Below, piece after piece: positions 20,575 to 35,504 of a stretch of DNA of 64,000 bases; positions within the stretch are counted from its first letter, which is position 1; each line of letters opens with the position of its first letter. The stretch lies in assembly GCF_020360975.1 (NCBI RefSeq), contig NW_025408672.1, forward strand, positions 1 to 64,000, in the 5' to 3' direction. The DNA is from Hirsutella rhossiliensis. Taxonomy: Eukaryota > Ascomycota > Sordariomycetes > Hypocreales > Ophiocordycipitaceae. The notes under the pieces are model-generated. The model was given only the letters and a program-made list of their open reading frames with translations. It had not been told where the DNA came from and made no database searches. A program made the position numbers and the translations under genes.

Positions 20575-23500
20575 CTCCTCCCTAGTAACTTTCTAACCTA
20601 AGATACTAATAAAAAGGGCGCGATAATAACGGGTAAGGCTCTCTTCTTAAGTATATAAGTAAGTAAATAAACTATTAATAAAACTTTTCTCCTTTACTAT
20701 AATCCTTTTCCTTTACGTCCTTTATTCCTCCCTTTACCTATAAGCTACTTATTTAGCTCTTTTTTATTTTTACTCGCGTATTTCTTTATTTAAATAATTA
20801 TCTACTACCTCTTATATACGCTCTTAAGTATTCGCGCTTATTATTCTTAAGGGTATTAAGGAAATAAAGTAGTTAGCGTCTTTACTAGTCTATAGCTTTA
20901 GGTATAGCTAGATTAAATAAGCTATAGAGTCTTATAGGCTAATTATTATTATATTACTAGTAGTCCTATATAAATATATAGAATTATAGTTATTAATATC
21001 CTAGCGGTAGTTTTAATATATTCCTAGGTTTTTAACTCCTTTAACCTAGGAGGGTTTAAAACCTAGTATAAACCTTATAAGGACTATAGCTAAAGAGGCT
21101 ATTACTATACTTTATTTCTAGGGAGTAATAAGGCGTGCTATAAGCGTTACTAGAGTCTTTAACCTTAGGGTAATTAACTAAGCGCCTAGTAATTTCGGAG
21201 TCTTAAGGTAAGTTAATAGTTAAGCTATCTACCTTTCTTCTTTACTAGCTCCTTATTAAGTTATCGGCGGGGGTACGGTTATAAGTCTTTTACTCCTCTA
21301 TATATTTAAAGGAGTTATTAGTAGCGGGTATAGAGTAGGCCTAATTAGCTATATATTAAAAGGGGAGAATAAAGTCGTTATGCTTATATAGATAAAGGGA
21401 CTAGTAAGGGCGCTTAGCTCTCTCCTTTATAGGCTCTAAGGTAAGGATCCTATCTTAAGGTTACTTAGGGAAAGGCTACTTAGTTTAAATAAGGAGCTTA
21501 ATTTAGTTAACGCTTAAGGTAATAAAGGACTAGGTTTATTCTCGATTCCTATTAGCGTAATTAAATAGTTAGGGGTCTTTTTAAGGAGGAGTTTTATAAA
21601 GAAACCGCGTATAGCTTAAGCGATTAAGTTAGGTTGCCCTATAAGGGCAGCTAGCGTAGATAGCTCCTTTCTCGCTTTCCTTACTATATAAGCTAGTTCT
21701 ATATTTCTTTAAAGTAATAGTCTTTATTTAGTAGGCCTATCTAGGAGGTTAACTATTTCTAGGACTTCTTAGAGGTCTTATTCTTCTTAGTCTCCTAAGA
21801 TAATATAGTTATATTAGTAAATCCGCTCGTTCCTAAGAATACTTATAAGAAAGACTCTACTAAAGGTTATTAGACCTTAATTAAATAGTATCCTTTATAG
21901 TTATTTAACCCCGCTATTAAACTACTAGGAAGCTCTACCGCCTTATAATATCGCTTATATATAATTAAGCTCGTTTACCGCGATAGCTTAGATTCTATAT
22001 ATTAGCCTATTAATATAGCCTTTTATACTTATCCTCTTATCTAGCTTAAAGAAATACTAGTCTTAGTATAAGATCTTATCTATCTATAAGGCTTCTTATA
22101 TTACCCTATACCTTTACTTTAGAATTACTTTAACTTTTAAGTATTGCTATTTAATTATATTAAGGTATAGCCTAACTATACTTTTAACCTAGAATTAGAT
22201 TATTATTAAGGCTAAGTAGCTATATTCCTACCCTTCTTACTAAGCGGTATAAGGGACTAGTATATAGGTAAAGTTATAAGGAACTTAAAGGATATAAAGA
22301 AACTACCGCTATACTTATAAGAATATATAGAGTCTAGTATATCGTTACTCTTTCTAAGTATTAAAAACGACTAGGTTTCCTTCTCTATAGTCCTAAAGGA
22401 ACGCCCCTTAGTAAAGTCCCCCTTTATTTATACCTATTAAAAAGTTAATAATTTTAGTTATATACCTTTATTTATATATAAAGTAACTAAGGTTAAAGGT
22501 AGGAGCGGTAAACTTAATTAAATACTCCCTATTATTTAGGTATTTATAGTACTTCTTATATCTATCTTTTATATCTTCGATAGGTTCCCCTTAATAGTTA
22601 GTATAAACTAATAGTAGGTAAGGTAAAGGGTATACCGCGTTCTTAATACCTCTTATTAAGATTTTAATTATCGCGCTAAGGCTAAAGCTTATAGCCTATT
22701 ATATATTAATAGCTTTATAGAGAAAGTTATATATATTAACGATATACTCTTCTTAGTAGGCCTTATTCTTAGTAAATCTATTTATCTTTTTAACGCCCTT
22801 ATATATTATCTAAGTATCTTTAAAGGTAATATCCTACTACTTAATAGGGCTTATTAGTATTAAGTACTAATAATCTTTATAAACGTATTAAAGAGGTTAC
22901 CTTTACCTATAAACGTCTTATTAGTCTTAGTTTATAAACCTTTCCTTATCTTTAGCGTAGAAGTACCTTTTACCGCCTTTTACTTTAACTTCGCTATAGT
23001 AAGTAAGTAAAATAAAGCTCTTACTCTTAAATAATAGTACGCTAAAGAAGATAACGGTATTCTTAAGGAGGTCTATAGCTAGGCCTAGGATACTATTTAA
23101 GTTCGCCGCTATATCTTAGGAAAGGGTATAGTAAGTAAAAGAAAGGGAGAAGCTAAGATTAAATAGTTAAGGTAAGTAGTTTTAAGTTATAACGCTAAAA
23201 GGCTAAGAGGGTATTATATATATATATATAAGTTATATTAATAGAGGGGATTATTATAAGTAGGGAAGCGTATAGAGTATATATATATATATAGAAGGAA
23301 GAAAAAGGAAGGAAGAAGGAGGGTATAGTAAGAGGAATAAATAGTTATTAAAGCGCGCGGTTATTAATTACTTTAGCTAGCCTCTATAGTAGTAAGGTCT
23401 TAGGCGTATTTAAGGGTTACGCTTAAATAGATTCTTTTACTAGTTATTAATTAAAGAGCTATTTAATCTCTACCCTTTTCTTTTTCTCTTTACTCTTTTT

Positions 23501-26500
23501 ATTTTTCTTCTTTCTCTTCTCTTTTTTATCTTCCTTATTTCTCTAGACCGCTACCTCTTATCTTCTTCTTTTATAACTACCTCTTCTTCCTTATTATATC
23601 TTATAAGACCGCTAAACTTAAAACTAAAGAGCTACTAAATATTATTAAACTTTCTTTAACTACTCTTTTATAACCTTCCCTTATTAATACTACTTTTCTT
23701 ACTTAGAATTATCGTATTAAGGTCTTTCCTCTTTATATAAAGTACTTTTAAGTAACGACTATCTAACTTATTTAATCTTACTTAGCTCGTTTTAACTATC
23801 TTCTTTTATAGATCTATAATTACTTTAAGACTTAGGTCTATAGTAGAAATAATATTAGTTACTAAGGGTTTTTAATTTATATAGAAATTGCCTTTTAGTT
23901 ATAGGTTCCGTTAAAAGCTCTTAATATCGTTAGGATTAAAGCGCATAGTTATTCTCCTCTCTCTTACTTTCTTAAGAGTATACTAGGTCGGTATAATTAA
24001 ATTATCTTCTATACTCTTTATTATAGATATTAGCTAGTAACCTATATCCTTATAGAAATCGCTTATCTATATAAATACTTCTTTTCTTAGCTTAATTTAA
24101 GGCGGTAAAAATACTCTTAAGTAGTCTTAATTACTTTATATAAAACTTATAATCCTTACTTTTATTAAGGGTATATTCGAACTTATTAAATAACTATAAC
24201 TTCCGCTTATAAGTACGTTATATTTCCTTTTTATAAGTATATCTCTTTTCTAAGGACTATTAATAGCTCTTACGCTAACTACGTTTAGGATTTAACTAAG
24301 GCGCTTATTTATAAATAGTAGTACTTCCTTCGATACTATAGGGCTACTTATAACCTTAATAGATTCGCTAACTATATATATAGTTATAATTTCTATACTA
24401 TAAGATTAAAAAGTTTTACGATAAGTATATTAGTAATAAGACCGCCCTTTATCTTCTTTATAATATCCTTAATCCCTTTAGTCTTACTAAGGATTTAAAG
24501 GAAGGAAAGGAAATTAACCTTATACTTATTTTACTTAGAAAGAGATTATATAAGTTTAATAAGCTCTTTCTTAAGTAATAATTAAATAGTTTTTAAGTTC
24601 GCTTTATAGTAGTTTATAGTAGGTTTACTAAGAGTAAGTAGTCTTACTTAGTCGCTATCTTTAGCGGTAAAAGTTTTTCTCTTAAGGTTATATACGTTTA
24701 ATCTAATAAGTCGAAAATATATTAAAATTTATCTTATAAGCGCGTTTATTTTCGCTATAATAGGTCTCCCTTTTTATAATAAAGAATAAACGTCCTTATC
24801 TATAAAATAAAAAATCCTATTCTTAAAAGAGGTTAGTAGTAAGAATATTTATTTTCTTACTTTATTATTTAATTATATCTTTATTTATCTTTTTAAGGTA
24901 ATAAAGAGTAAGTTATTATTAAGGAAGGGTAGGAAATATTATCTTTATTTACTTAAGGAGCTTTAAGTAGAAAATTTAAAATAATAAGGTAGTTAGTAAA
25001 GCGCTTATAAATATCTTAGCTACTATAGTTATCCTTTAATTAAATAGTTAGATAGTACTTTAGTTACTAGTTAGGTTTTAGTATACTTCTTATAATAGTT
25101 ATAGATTTTTATCTTTACTACCTTTTCCTCCCTAGCTCCTTTTTACCTCCTCCTTTTCTTATTAAATTAGCGTTTTTAGGGCTCCTATATAAAGGTCCTT
25201 TTTTACTTTACTAAGTTATAGTAGCTAAACCTCGATAGTATACCTTAAGCCTTTCTTAGGTATCTATAGTTACTCTTCTTCCTCTTCCTAGCTTTAATTT
25301 TTTTAAGGTTTATTAAAGAGTCGTTATAACTATAGTATTATTTAATTTAAGGCTTCTCTACTTAATAAGAGTAATAAAATATCTACTTTATTTATTATTT
25401 CTTCCTTCCTCCTTTTATTAAAAGTAATTTTATCTTAAAATAACTAGTTATCCTTAATAAAGTACTACTAACCTTCCTTATCCTTTTTAAACTTCTTTAA
25501 ATACTCTCTTAGGATTATCTTATTAAGTATAATTTTATTTAAAGTCTTAATCTTATATACCTTAGACTACTCTAAGCGCGATACTACTTAAAAGGGACCG
25601 TTCTACCTTATTTAATACTTAGCTTACCTCCCTAGATTATTTAATTATCTTATATTAAATAGTAAGATAAGGTCTCTAGGTTATAAGCTTTCTTTTCTTA
25701 TTATATACTTATTAGCTTTATTTATCTTTTTTACTAATCGATTCCGATATCTTATTACTCTTTTCTTAGCTTCCTTTAAATTTTTTTCTTTCTTTTTTAA
25801 AACTTATACTTATACTTTAAATAATTCTTCTTTTATCTTTACTTTATCTTAGTTAATTAGTTACTAAGTTAGGTATTCTACCTTAAGAGGTAGTACTAGT
25901 TCCTATTTATATAGTAGGTAGAAAGCTAATATTCTATAAGACTCTTTAACTACTATTTAGTCTATAAAGATTACTTAGTTAAGGTATTTAATCTACTTAC
26001 CCTTTTTCTTTACTATTTTTATAAGTATTATTATTAACCTTTAGTACTCTTATTTTACTACTACGTTTGCCTTTAAATTATATACTAAAGTTTAAATAAC
26101 TTTAATAGTTATATCTTTTAAGATATACTTAAAGTCTTTCTTTATTTTAGGCCCTTTATTAATTATAGTATATAGTATTATACTATACCTATAAATAATA
26201 AAGAGTATAAATTTAGTTATAGCTCCTATAGTAATTTCTTTAATTAGGGTTACTTTTACTTATTTAATAAGGTCGTTTTATACTTTTATAAGGTACGAAT
26301 ACCTATAATTAAATAGTATATACTAGCTATTAAAGTAAATCTTACTTATAAGGTAGCTAGGTAGAGTCGCGGTTATAACTTCTTAAGGTCTCTTAGTTAT
26401 AAAGTATTAGTATTTTTTATAAGAAAAGATTACGCTATAAATATCGTTTTAAAGGCTAGCCTACTAATACCTTATTTTTATAAATATATATATAACTTAT

Positions 26501-27484
26501 CGTCCTTTATATCCTATTTATACGTAGTACTTTACGATAATTATTTTTTATTCTTTTAGGTCGTTTATAACTAGTATAGGTCCCCTTTCTTCCTTTTTAG
26601 GGAGTCGCTAAAGCTTTTAATCTTTAATATAGAAATTTAGACCTTTTAGATATAGCTTCCTATAGTCTTATTTAGAAAGGCCCTCTAGCCGTTTTAACGT
26701 TTAAAGGAAGTCTATAATCGTCCTTAATTCCTTTAAGTAGTCTCCTTATAGCTTAGTCCCTTATACTACGTTTAAGTAAAAGTCTATAAATTCTTTAATA
26801 TCGCTTTCTACTTCCTTATTTAATATATTAAAAGGTCTTTTAAGCTTTCTTAAGAGTCTATTAGCTATACTATTCTTCTTACCTTCGATATATTTTACTA
26901 TAAAGTTAAAGAGGGAAATATAGCTTATTTAGTAAGTTACTATAGCTCTAAGGACGTCTTTAAAGGCACCTTTTAATTAATCGACTAAGACCTATATATT
27001 AGTTTCTAAGATAAAATATACGCTATATAGGTATATTCTTAGTCTCTTAAGCGTACTTAATATAGCCCTATACTCCCTCTTTATTATATTATATTTAGTT
27101 TCTACTAATAACTATATTTTACTTTTAAACCTTATAAGGCGCTTCTTTCTATTAACGATTTATATTAAGACTGCCCCTTAGTAAAGTGAACTAGTATTAT
27201 ATATTAAAATAATATCTCCTCTTCCTAGGCCGATATTAAGGGATACTAAAAAGACTAGATTAGTAATAGCTTCTTTAAGGGCAGCTATTACTTTTACTTA
27301 TTTATCTCCTTATTCTTAATAGACTTCTTTCTTTAATAGGTCTATAAGGGGTTTTACTAAGATAGCGAACTATTTAATCTAGATTTAATAGTATCTTATA
27401 ATACTAAAGAAAGCTTTAATATATATTATATTAAGGTATCTTATTTATTCCTTAATTTTAATAACTTTAGCTTTTATAGGGTAC
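20575..27484 (-). pseudogene. D-outer 3' part: ORF-b, ORF-a, integrase, RNase H, part of RT
   Basis: This is the reverse complement of 32746-39662 in D-inner, with differences almost entirely C/T or G/A and a few bases of indel. Minus-strand content, from right to left, is the second half of RT, RNase H, integrase, then the two extra ORFs described under D-inner. It ends at 27484 with GTAC, the TSD of D-inner. All frames carry RIP stops. Confidence 0.8.
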
Positions 27485-27860
27485 TTTAACTGGTAAGATC
27501 GCACCCTTATAGATATCAGCCTATTAAAGGGATAAGACCCTTAGCACCCCCCTTTTAACTTGCTTCGAAGTATACTTAAAGGCTTTATAAAGACCTTAAT
27601 TATCTAATCGGGCATCTTCTTTAATTATAGTTAATTTAAATTTTTGTTTTTCCCTTTTAAAGTAAAGGCCGCTAGTTACGCGACTCTAGTAAAGACAAAG
27701 AGGCATAGAGTAAAGAAATCTCTAAGACTTATATCTATAACCTAAGGCCCTAAGAGCTATATATAAGACCGATAATTAGATAATTGCGTAGTTAATTGCT
27801 CTGCTAATCCTTAGCTATATACTACGCGTGCTTTAAGTATATACCCTCGTCCCCGTTAAA
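27485..27860 (+). repeat. D-inner 5' LTR, only partly RIP-mutated
   Basis: 376 bp, TTTAACTGGTAAGATC to CCCCGTTAAA. It keeps CA and TG at many sites (GATCGCACCC, ATCAGCC, CTTGCTTCG, GCGTGCTT) that read TA in the 3' LTR at 39663-40037. Confidence 0.88.
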
Positions 27861-27959
27861 ACTAGTCTCTAGGGCGTGAACTCGTTGTTCTATTCTATTT
27901 ATACGGCGACGAGTAGCTTTACGAAGCCGAGAACACCTAGAGGACGACGGTACTATTTA

Positions 27960-29640
27960 AAAAAAAATCTAGGGATTTAATAATTAAAGTAGTAACTACC
28001 TTAATAGCTAGAGTTAGGGACCTAATAAGGCGATAGACTTACCGGGAAATAAATAATTAGATAATGCCTTTACTAGTAGTAAAGGAAAAGTAATAAGCTA
28101 ATACTAAAAAACCCTAAGCTCCTATTATCGGCCCTATAACCCTTAATACTAGCGACTTAGTTAAGAAACCACGATCCTTATATAATGCTTTAAAAGATAT
28201 AAATAATAACGATAGCGTAATCTAGACTATTTTAGAACCCTACTAAGACCTCTTACTTATATACGTACTAATAATATTAATATAGGTACTAACGAGGGAC
28301 ACCCTAATAACCTTAACCTTAGCTCTCCTTTACGCGGTAGCTTATAGAGAACGCCTACCTCCCGCTAATAGATAAGAAAGTAAGTAATAAGATAGTTATA
28401 ATAAGATATCCTTTAACTCTAAAAACTCTAACTCTAAATTTCGTAACCTTATAATCTATAGGCATACTATATCTAAAAACGCTAGCCGTTAAGAGGGATT
28501 ATCTAATCTTACTACTAGCGATATAAAGAAAATTAAGGTAGATATTAATAAGATTGCTAATAGACTTAGAGATATACTTACTAGAAGCTAAGATAACCTT
28601 ATAGGAAGACTCCGCTAACTATAACTCCTACTTATTAGTAAATTTAACGGTAAAAATATAACTAAATTCCTTAAGAAGTTCGAACGGGAGATATACGTTA
28701 ACTATATCTACGACGAGGATAAAATAGACTAGCTCGAAGTCTATATCTCCTCTATATAAGCCCCTACTATTATTCTTATAAACGGACTTACCTAGGAAGA
28801 AGTAAAGAAGAGACTCCTTTAATACTACTACGTATATAATATTAAATAACTAGAAACTACTAACGACCGCTTAGACTATTATAATACTAAAAAGCCTAAG
28901 ACTATTACGGAAGTTATAAAATAGCTTAGTCTCTACTTATACCTATAGCGTAAGGCATAGCCCGACGGCTAGGAAGAATCTATAGTTTAGTTATACTTTA
29001 TCTATTATATAATACTAAAGGAGCTTATTATTAACGTTATAGAGAGAAATAAGAAGATATCTAAAGTTATCTTAAAACTCCTATATAAAAGCCTTATCTA
29101 TATAATTAATAACTACTTAGTACCTTACTAGGACGTTAAGCGATAAGATATAGTATTTAAAGTCTATAATTAAAAGCTTAAGAACCTAAAGAAAGACTAG
29201 CTTTTCGGGGAAATTAATAAAGTAATAAAGGAAGCTAAATCTAATAAGGGCAAAGAAAAACTTCCTAAAGAGTTAAAGAAAATAGATAAGAAACCTAGAT
29301 AGCCCGTAAAAGAGATCTTAGACCTAATAAAAGCCTTTAAAGATATAAAGATTAACCTTACTCGCTAGTAAGAGTAGATATTTAACTAGCTTAATAGGGA
29401 ATAGAGACGCGTTAGTAGTAAAGGCTACTCTTTAAGTTATAGATAAGGAGGTAGCGTAAATACTATTAGATTTTACTACTTATTTAATTAATATATATAG
29501 TTTTAGGTTAATACTTTTAACCGGCCTAAGAGATACTTTTATTACGGTAAAGAAGGATACTACCCTAATAAATATAAGGTATACTCTTAGGACTATAAGA
29601 TCGGATTTATAATATATAAAGTAGTAAATAGGACTCTTTA
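27960..29640 (+). pseudogene. D-inner gag, RIP-inactivated
   Basis: One plus-strand frame is continuous for about 540 codons when TAA/TAG are read as former Gln. It contains a capsid-like stretch (KFNGKNITKFLKKFEREIY, about 28640), a lysine-rich linker (about 29220-29300) and a zinc knuckle at 29534-29575 in which Cys-Cys-His-Cys have all become Tyr. No indel is needed to read it. RIP point mutation alone appears to have killed it. Confidence 0.78.
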
Positions 29641-30699
29641 CCTTAGAAGAAAAGATAATAAAAGTATAATTCCCCCGGTACTTACTAATAGGTTTTCTTA
29701 AATAAGTATATATATTTAAAGGCTTATTATATACTAGGTAGATATATAGCTAGACTCCTTTATATTACTACTTATAAAATAAGTTAAAGTTATAGTTATA
29801 CTATCTTACTTAAATTAGGCTATTAGTAAAAGAGAATCTAGTTTCTTAGACTAGTTCTAGAGATATAAAAGCCTATATAAGTAGAAGCTAAAGAATCTAG
29901 AAGTAAGCGATATAAGAAAAGAAGTAAGAAGGATATCGGTTATTATAATTACGGATAATATATAATAAAGCAATATATATAATTAGATAATTTATATAAC
30001 TATAATAGGGATTAATACCTATAAGGGGAAAAGATAAAGAGTTAAAGAGGATATAGAGGAAATCGAGATAACGAGAATAGTAAAAACTAGCCTAAAGATT
30101 ATCCCTATATACTATAGATATAGAGTAGATCTAAATAAGAAGTTCGATAGACTTACGGATAAAATTATTAGAGAAATTATATATAAAAGAATCCTAATCC
30201 TTTTAAATTACTTAATTAACTTTATTCCCTAACTAAGTAAGAGACTTAGTATAAGATATATAGATATAGCCTAAGGTATAGAAAACACTAAATTCTAGAC
30301 CTTAGAGAAAGTAGAGAGTAATATAAGACCTTATAGAGCTACGATAACGGTTATAAAAGTAGCCGAAGATAATATAGAAAGTAGTTTACTCCTCCTTAAA
30401 TATCTATAAGGAAAACTCGCGGTAGCTTTAGTATAAGTTAAAGAATAGGACGAAGAATACTTAGTCGAACCGATTAAGCTTACTTACCTTACTTATAAAG
30501 AATCGGATTATAAGTGCCTTAAAGTCTAATAAGTACTAAAGGAAGTTAGGTTTATAACTAATATAATTAGCGTAACGTAACTAGCTTAAGGACTATTTAA
30601 TTAATAAACTCTAGAGGTAATAAGACTAGAGAAAGACGAATTTATTATATAGGAAGTAATACTCTCGATAAGATACTAAGAGATAACTTTAAAGGACCT

Positions 30700-33600
30700 T
30701 ATAGCGATTCCTATAATACGTATAAATATAGTCCTTATACCTTTCCGCTTGCTTAAGTATATATAAGACCTACCCTATATTTAAGTATAGCTCGGTAGCT
30801 AGAAAGCTAAAGTTCTAAGCGCTTTAATCGATACTAGGTTTAAAGGAAACCTTATTACTAAAAGATATATAAACGTATACGGGCTTAAAATCCTACTAAT
30901 AAGAGTATTAATAACGGTATATACCGGGTCCCTTATAAATATAGTTAGGGAGGTAGAGACTAATCTCTATTTAGGCATAGCCTAGATACTAATCTATCTT
31001 TATATTACGCTAAATAGAGTCTTAGTCTCCTTTATCCTAGGCATACTATTTATTAAAGCCGCGCGTATATTATTTAATTATTCCCTAAGGAACGGCGATA
31101 TATAGGTTAAATATTAGATCGGTACTATTTAGGTAGTTATACTAGCGGTAGGAGCTATTAAATAGGAGCTTTTAGATAAGGTCGATATAGTAAAATCCTT
31201 TTAGACTATAACCTTAATAGTTAATAAAGACGTATATAAAAGACTAAAGCTCGAGGAGACTATATAGGAAATAGCTACCTAGCTCCTAAGAAATTTCTTT
31301 TAAGCTTTAGTAATAGAAGTTAAAGAAGATAACCTAGGAGCTACTTAATAATTACGGAGAGAACCCCTTATAAATACCCTAATAGCTAAGATTCTCTTAC
31401 TAAGAGGTAAGATCCTTAGTTATAAAAGGGGCGCTAACTAAGTCCCTAACCTAGCCTATACTAGCGTAAATAAGCCCTTAATAGTACTAGTATAATAGTA
31501 ATTAATTATAGATAAAGGAAATAAAGCGATTCTAGCTATTTGATCTAAGATAGTAAAAGAGATTATTAAAGTTATAGTTATAGAGGCTATAAGAGAATTT
31601 AAGAAAAACATTATTAGAGCTAGAAAGAAGTTTAGAAAGATCTAGAAGGTTAAAGTTAAGATAAGGAGGAAACGACCTATTAGATTATATAATCTAAGAG
31701 TTAATACTCTCTTTAAAAGAAAAGTAAATAAGATTAACCTTATTAACGATACTTTATTAAACGGCTTAATACTAAAAGGGGACCTTAACTAAAAGAAGAC
31801 TAAATAAAACACCGTTAAAGATAAGATATAGCTTAGACCCTACCTAGAACACTTAATAGGAAAATTCTTAAGTATATAGAAAGGAAAGCGGCTAATATAA
31901 GAAAGACTTAAAGTAATTTATAAATAATTTAAAGGCTTTCTTATAGAGGTAGAAATCCGGATCTTCGATAGTATTTTATTTAATAAGGAAGTAGCGTTAT
32001 CCTAGGACTTTATAAAAAGAGGTAAAGTCGACCTAGCTATAGCCCCCCTATAGGTTATTAGGATAATAGAATATAAGGCGTAGTAAGTAGCCTTAATCCT
32101 AATCCTAAAAGTAATAGAGTAGAAAGTTATCGATATCCTTAAAATTAAACTAAAAATAGGAGTCCTTAAAGAAGGGCACGGGCCTTATAAGAACCCTTTT
32201 TTTCTAGTAGTAATAAAAGAGAGGACTACGCTTAATTAATTCCGCTATATATATAAATACCGTTATAATAAGAGATATAAACCTACCGCCGAATATAAAT
32301 AAGTTTAGCGACTACTTCTTAATATATAAGATCCTTTCCTTCCTAGACCTATTTTTAGGCTATAATTAGATCCCTTTTAATATTAAAAGCTATAACTTAA
32401 CGATATTCGCGATACCTATTAGCCTCTTATATATATATATACTCCCTTAAGGGGCTACGAACTTAGTTAGCTAATTTATAAGGATAATATAAAGAATCCT
32501 ATAAGACCTTATACTAAATATCTATAGGAATTTCCTCGATAATATAGGTATTAAGTAGCCCGATATAACGTATAATAATAAAGAGGTAGCGCTAAGAGTA
32601 AGGAGATTTATCTTTAAATACCTTATTAACCTTAATAAAGTCCTAGTTAACGTCGAACTCTTTAGTTATACGATTATAGGGGCTAAATCGAAATTCTATT
32701 AGTAAGTAACCGAAGTTATTAGTTATATCTTAGAATAAATAAAAGGTGCCCTATAAAAGCTAAAGTTATTAAAATTAAGGAATAGATAAGATGCCTTAAT
32801 ATAATATATATTAGAGCTTTCCTTAGTATCGTAGGATACTATCGAATCTAGATTAGATAGTTCGCTATCTTAGTAAAACCCCTTATAGACCTATTAAAGA
32901 AAGAAGTCTATTAGGAATAAGGAGATAAATAAGTAAAAGCGATAGCTACCCTTAAGGAAGCTATTATTAATCTAGTCTTTCTAGTATCCCTTAACGTTAG
33001 CCTAGGAAGAGGAGATATTATTCTAATATATAATACTAGTCTACTTAGCTAAGGGGCAGTACTAATATAAATCGTCGATAGTAAGAGGCGCCCTATAAGG
33101 TTCGAAAGTAGAACGTAGTTACTAGTAGAAACTAAATATAATACGATAAAGAGGGAGTATAGGGCTATATTAAGTGCGCTTAGGAAACTAAGAATATACT
33201 TATATAGCGTATATTTTATCTTAGAAACTAACGTATAGGTCTTAGACGATTAAGTAAAAGGTGCCCTTAAAGACGTCCCTAGAGCTTTAGTAACTTACTA
33301 GATAAGCTATATTTTCCTCTTTAACTTTACTATATAATACGTCGAAGGTAAGAAGAATAGTATAGCTAACGGACTCTTAAGAAAGCCTAAAGGACCTTCT
33401 AATATATTAGACAGGGAAATAGAAGGCGATATTAAAGAATTTATAGACTTTTACTTAAACGTAATATAAGGGACTAAGCTATAAAGGGACTACTTAAAGG
33501 AATCGAGGATAATTATAGACTTCCTTTAAACGTTAAAACGGCTAGAGGGCCTTTTTAAATAAAACTATAGGAAGCTACGTTTAAAGAGTCTAAATTTCTA

Positions 33601-35100
33601 CGTTAAAGATTAAAAGCTTTAGCGACTCCCTAAGAAGGAAGAAAGGGGACTAGTACTAGTTATAGACGACCTAAAAGAACGGAAAAGGATTATTATAAAG
33701 TACTACGTATAAATAGAATATAAAGGACGATAAGTTATATATACGTTTATAAAGAATAGGTATTAGTAGGCTAGCCTTTAAAACGATATTTATAGTATAA
33801 TCTCTTCCTATAAAGAATGCTAATACTTTGCGACTAAGAGACCCTAGGAAGTTATAACGGCGACCGCGCCTAGCTACCTTATAAGTAAGATTTACTTCGA
33901 TAGCTAGTATATACTATCTAATTATAGGTATTCGTACCTTATAAAAGTACGAGATAACCTTATTAGATAGGTAAAAGTAACCTTAGTTAAGGAAATTACC
34001 GCGGGAGCTATAACTAAATTTATACTCTTTATTATTTATAGGTATAGCGTAATACTATACGCTATAATCGATAGAGGGCCTAAAATAAAGAAAGACTTTA
34101 AGTATATCTTAGAGGATATAGGCGTTAAAGTTATTTAAACTTTAGTATATAATTTAAAGGCAAACGTAGTAGTAAAATAAGGGTACTAGAGGTTAATAAT
34201 AGTACTTATAAAAATAGCAGAGAAAAAGGGTAAGTAGATTAAATACCTTAACTAAGTAATCCTTATAGACCGAATAGTAGTTAAAGAGTCTTATAGAATA
34301 TTAGCTTTCTACCTATTATATAGATAGGAACCGGTACTACCTCTTAAAGTAGAATACCTAACTTAGCGACTAATTAACTAAGATAAAGTAAAGATAAGAG
34401 AAGAATTATTTAAAGTATAAGTATAAGTTTTAAAAAGGAAAGAAAAAGATATAGAAGAAGCTAAGAAAAGAATAATAAGATATTAGAATCGATTAATAGA
34501 GAGGATAGATAAAGCTAATAAGTATATAATAAGGAAAGAAAGCCTATAACTTAGAGACCTTATCTTATTATTTAACGTAAGACGATTAAATAACTTAGGG
34601 AGGTAAGCTAAGTATTAGATAAGGTAGAACGGTCCCTTTTAAGTAGTATTACGCTTAAAATAGTCTAGGGTATATAAGATTAAGACTTTAAATAGAATTA
34701 TACTTAATAAGATAATCCTAGGAGAGTATTTAAAGAAGTTTAAAAAGAATAAGGAAGGTTAGTAGTACTTTATTAAGGACGACCAATTACTCTAAGATAA
34801 GATTACTCTTAATAAGAGGAGGAAGGAAGAAATAATAGATAAAGTAGATAATTTACTACTCTTACTAAGTAGAGAAGCCTTAGATTAGATAGTACTACGG
34901 TCGTAATAACTCCCTAATAAACCTTAAAAGGATTAAAACTAAGAAGAGGAAGAAGAGTAACTATAAATACTTAAGAAAGGCTTAAGGTATACGATCGAGG
35001 TTTAGCTACTATAACTTAGTAAAGTAAAAAAGGATCTTTATATAGGAGCCTTAAAGACGCTAATTTAATAAGAAAAGGAGGAGGTAAAAAGGAGCTAAGG
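30700..35100 (+). pseudogene. D-inner pol: protease, RT, RNase H, integrase; RIP-inactivated
   Basis: The protease active site is at 30830-30838, where DTG now reads DTR (TGGG to TAGG). The RT is at about 32050-32800, with GVLKEGHGPYKNPFFLVV and the catalytic box at about 32531-32548 reading FLDNIGIK in place of FLDDIGIK, again one RIP change. RNase H and integrase follow, with an integrase core around 33900-34200 (YFDS.Y, then DRGPKIKKDFKYILEDIGVK) and a basic C-terminal part to about 35000. The domain order PR-RT-RH-IN is that of Ty3/gypsy. Confidence 0.8.
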
Positions 35101-35504
35101 AGGAAAAGGTAGTAAAGATAAAAATCTATAACTATCGTAAGAAGCACGCTAGAACCTAACCTATAACTAAGGCACCGTCTAACTATCTAATTAAAGGATA
35201 ACTATAGTAGCCGAGATATTTATAAGCGCCCTACCTACTACCTTACTATTTTAAATTTTCTACTTAAAGCTCCCTAAGTAAATAAAGATAATATTTCCTA
35301 CCCTTCCTTAATAATAACCTACCCTTTACTACCTTAAAGAAAACGAATAAAGATATAATTAAATAATAAAGTAAGAAAACGAACATTCTTACTACCTACC
35401 TCCCTGAAAAATAGGATTTTTTACTTTATAGATAGGGATATCTATTCTTTATTATAAAAGGGGAGACCCGCTATAGCGAAAATAAACGCGCTTATAAGAT
35501 AAAT

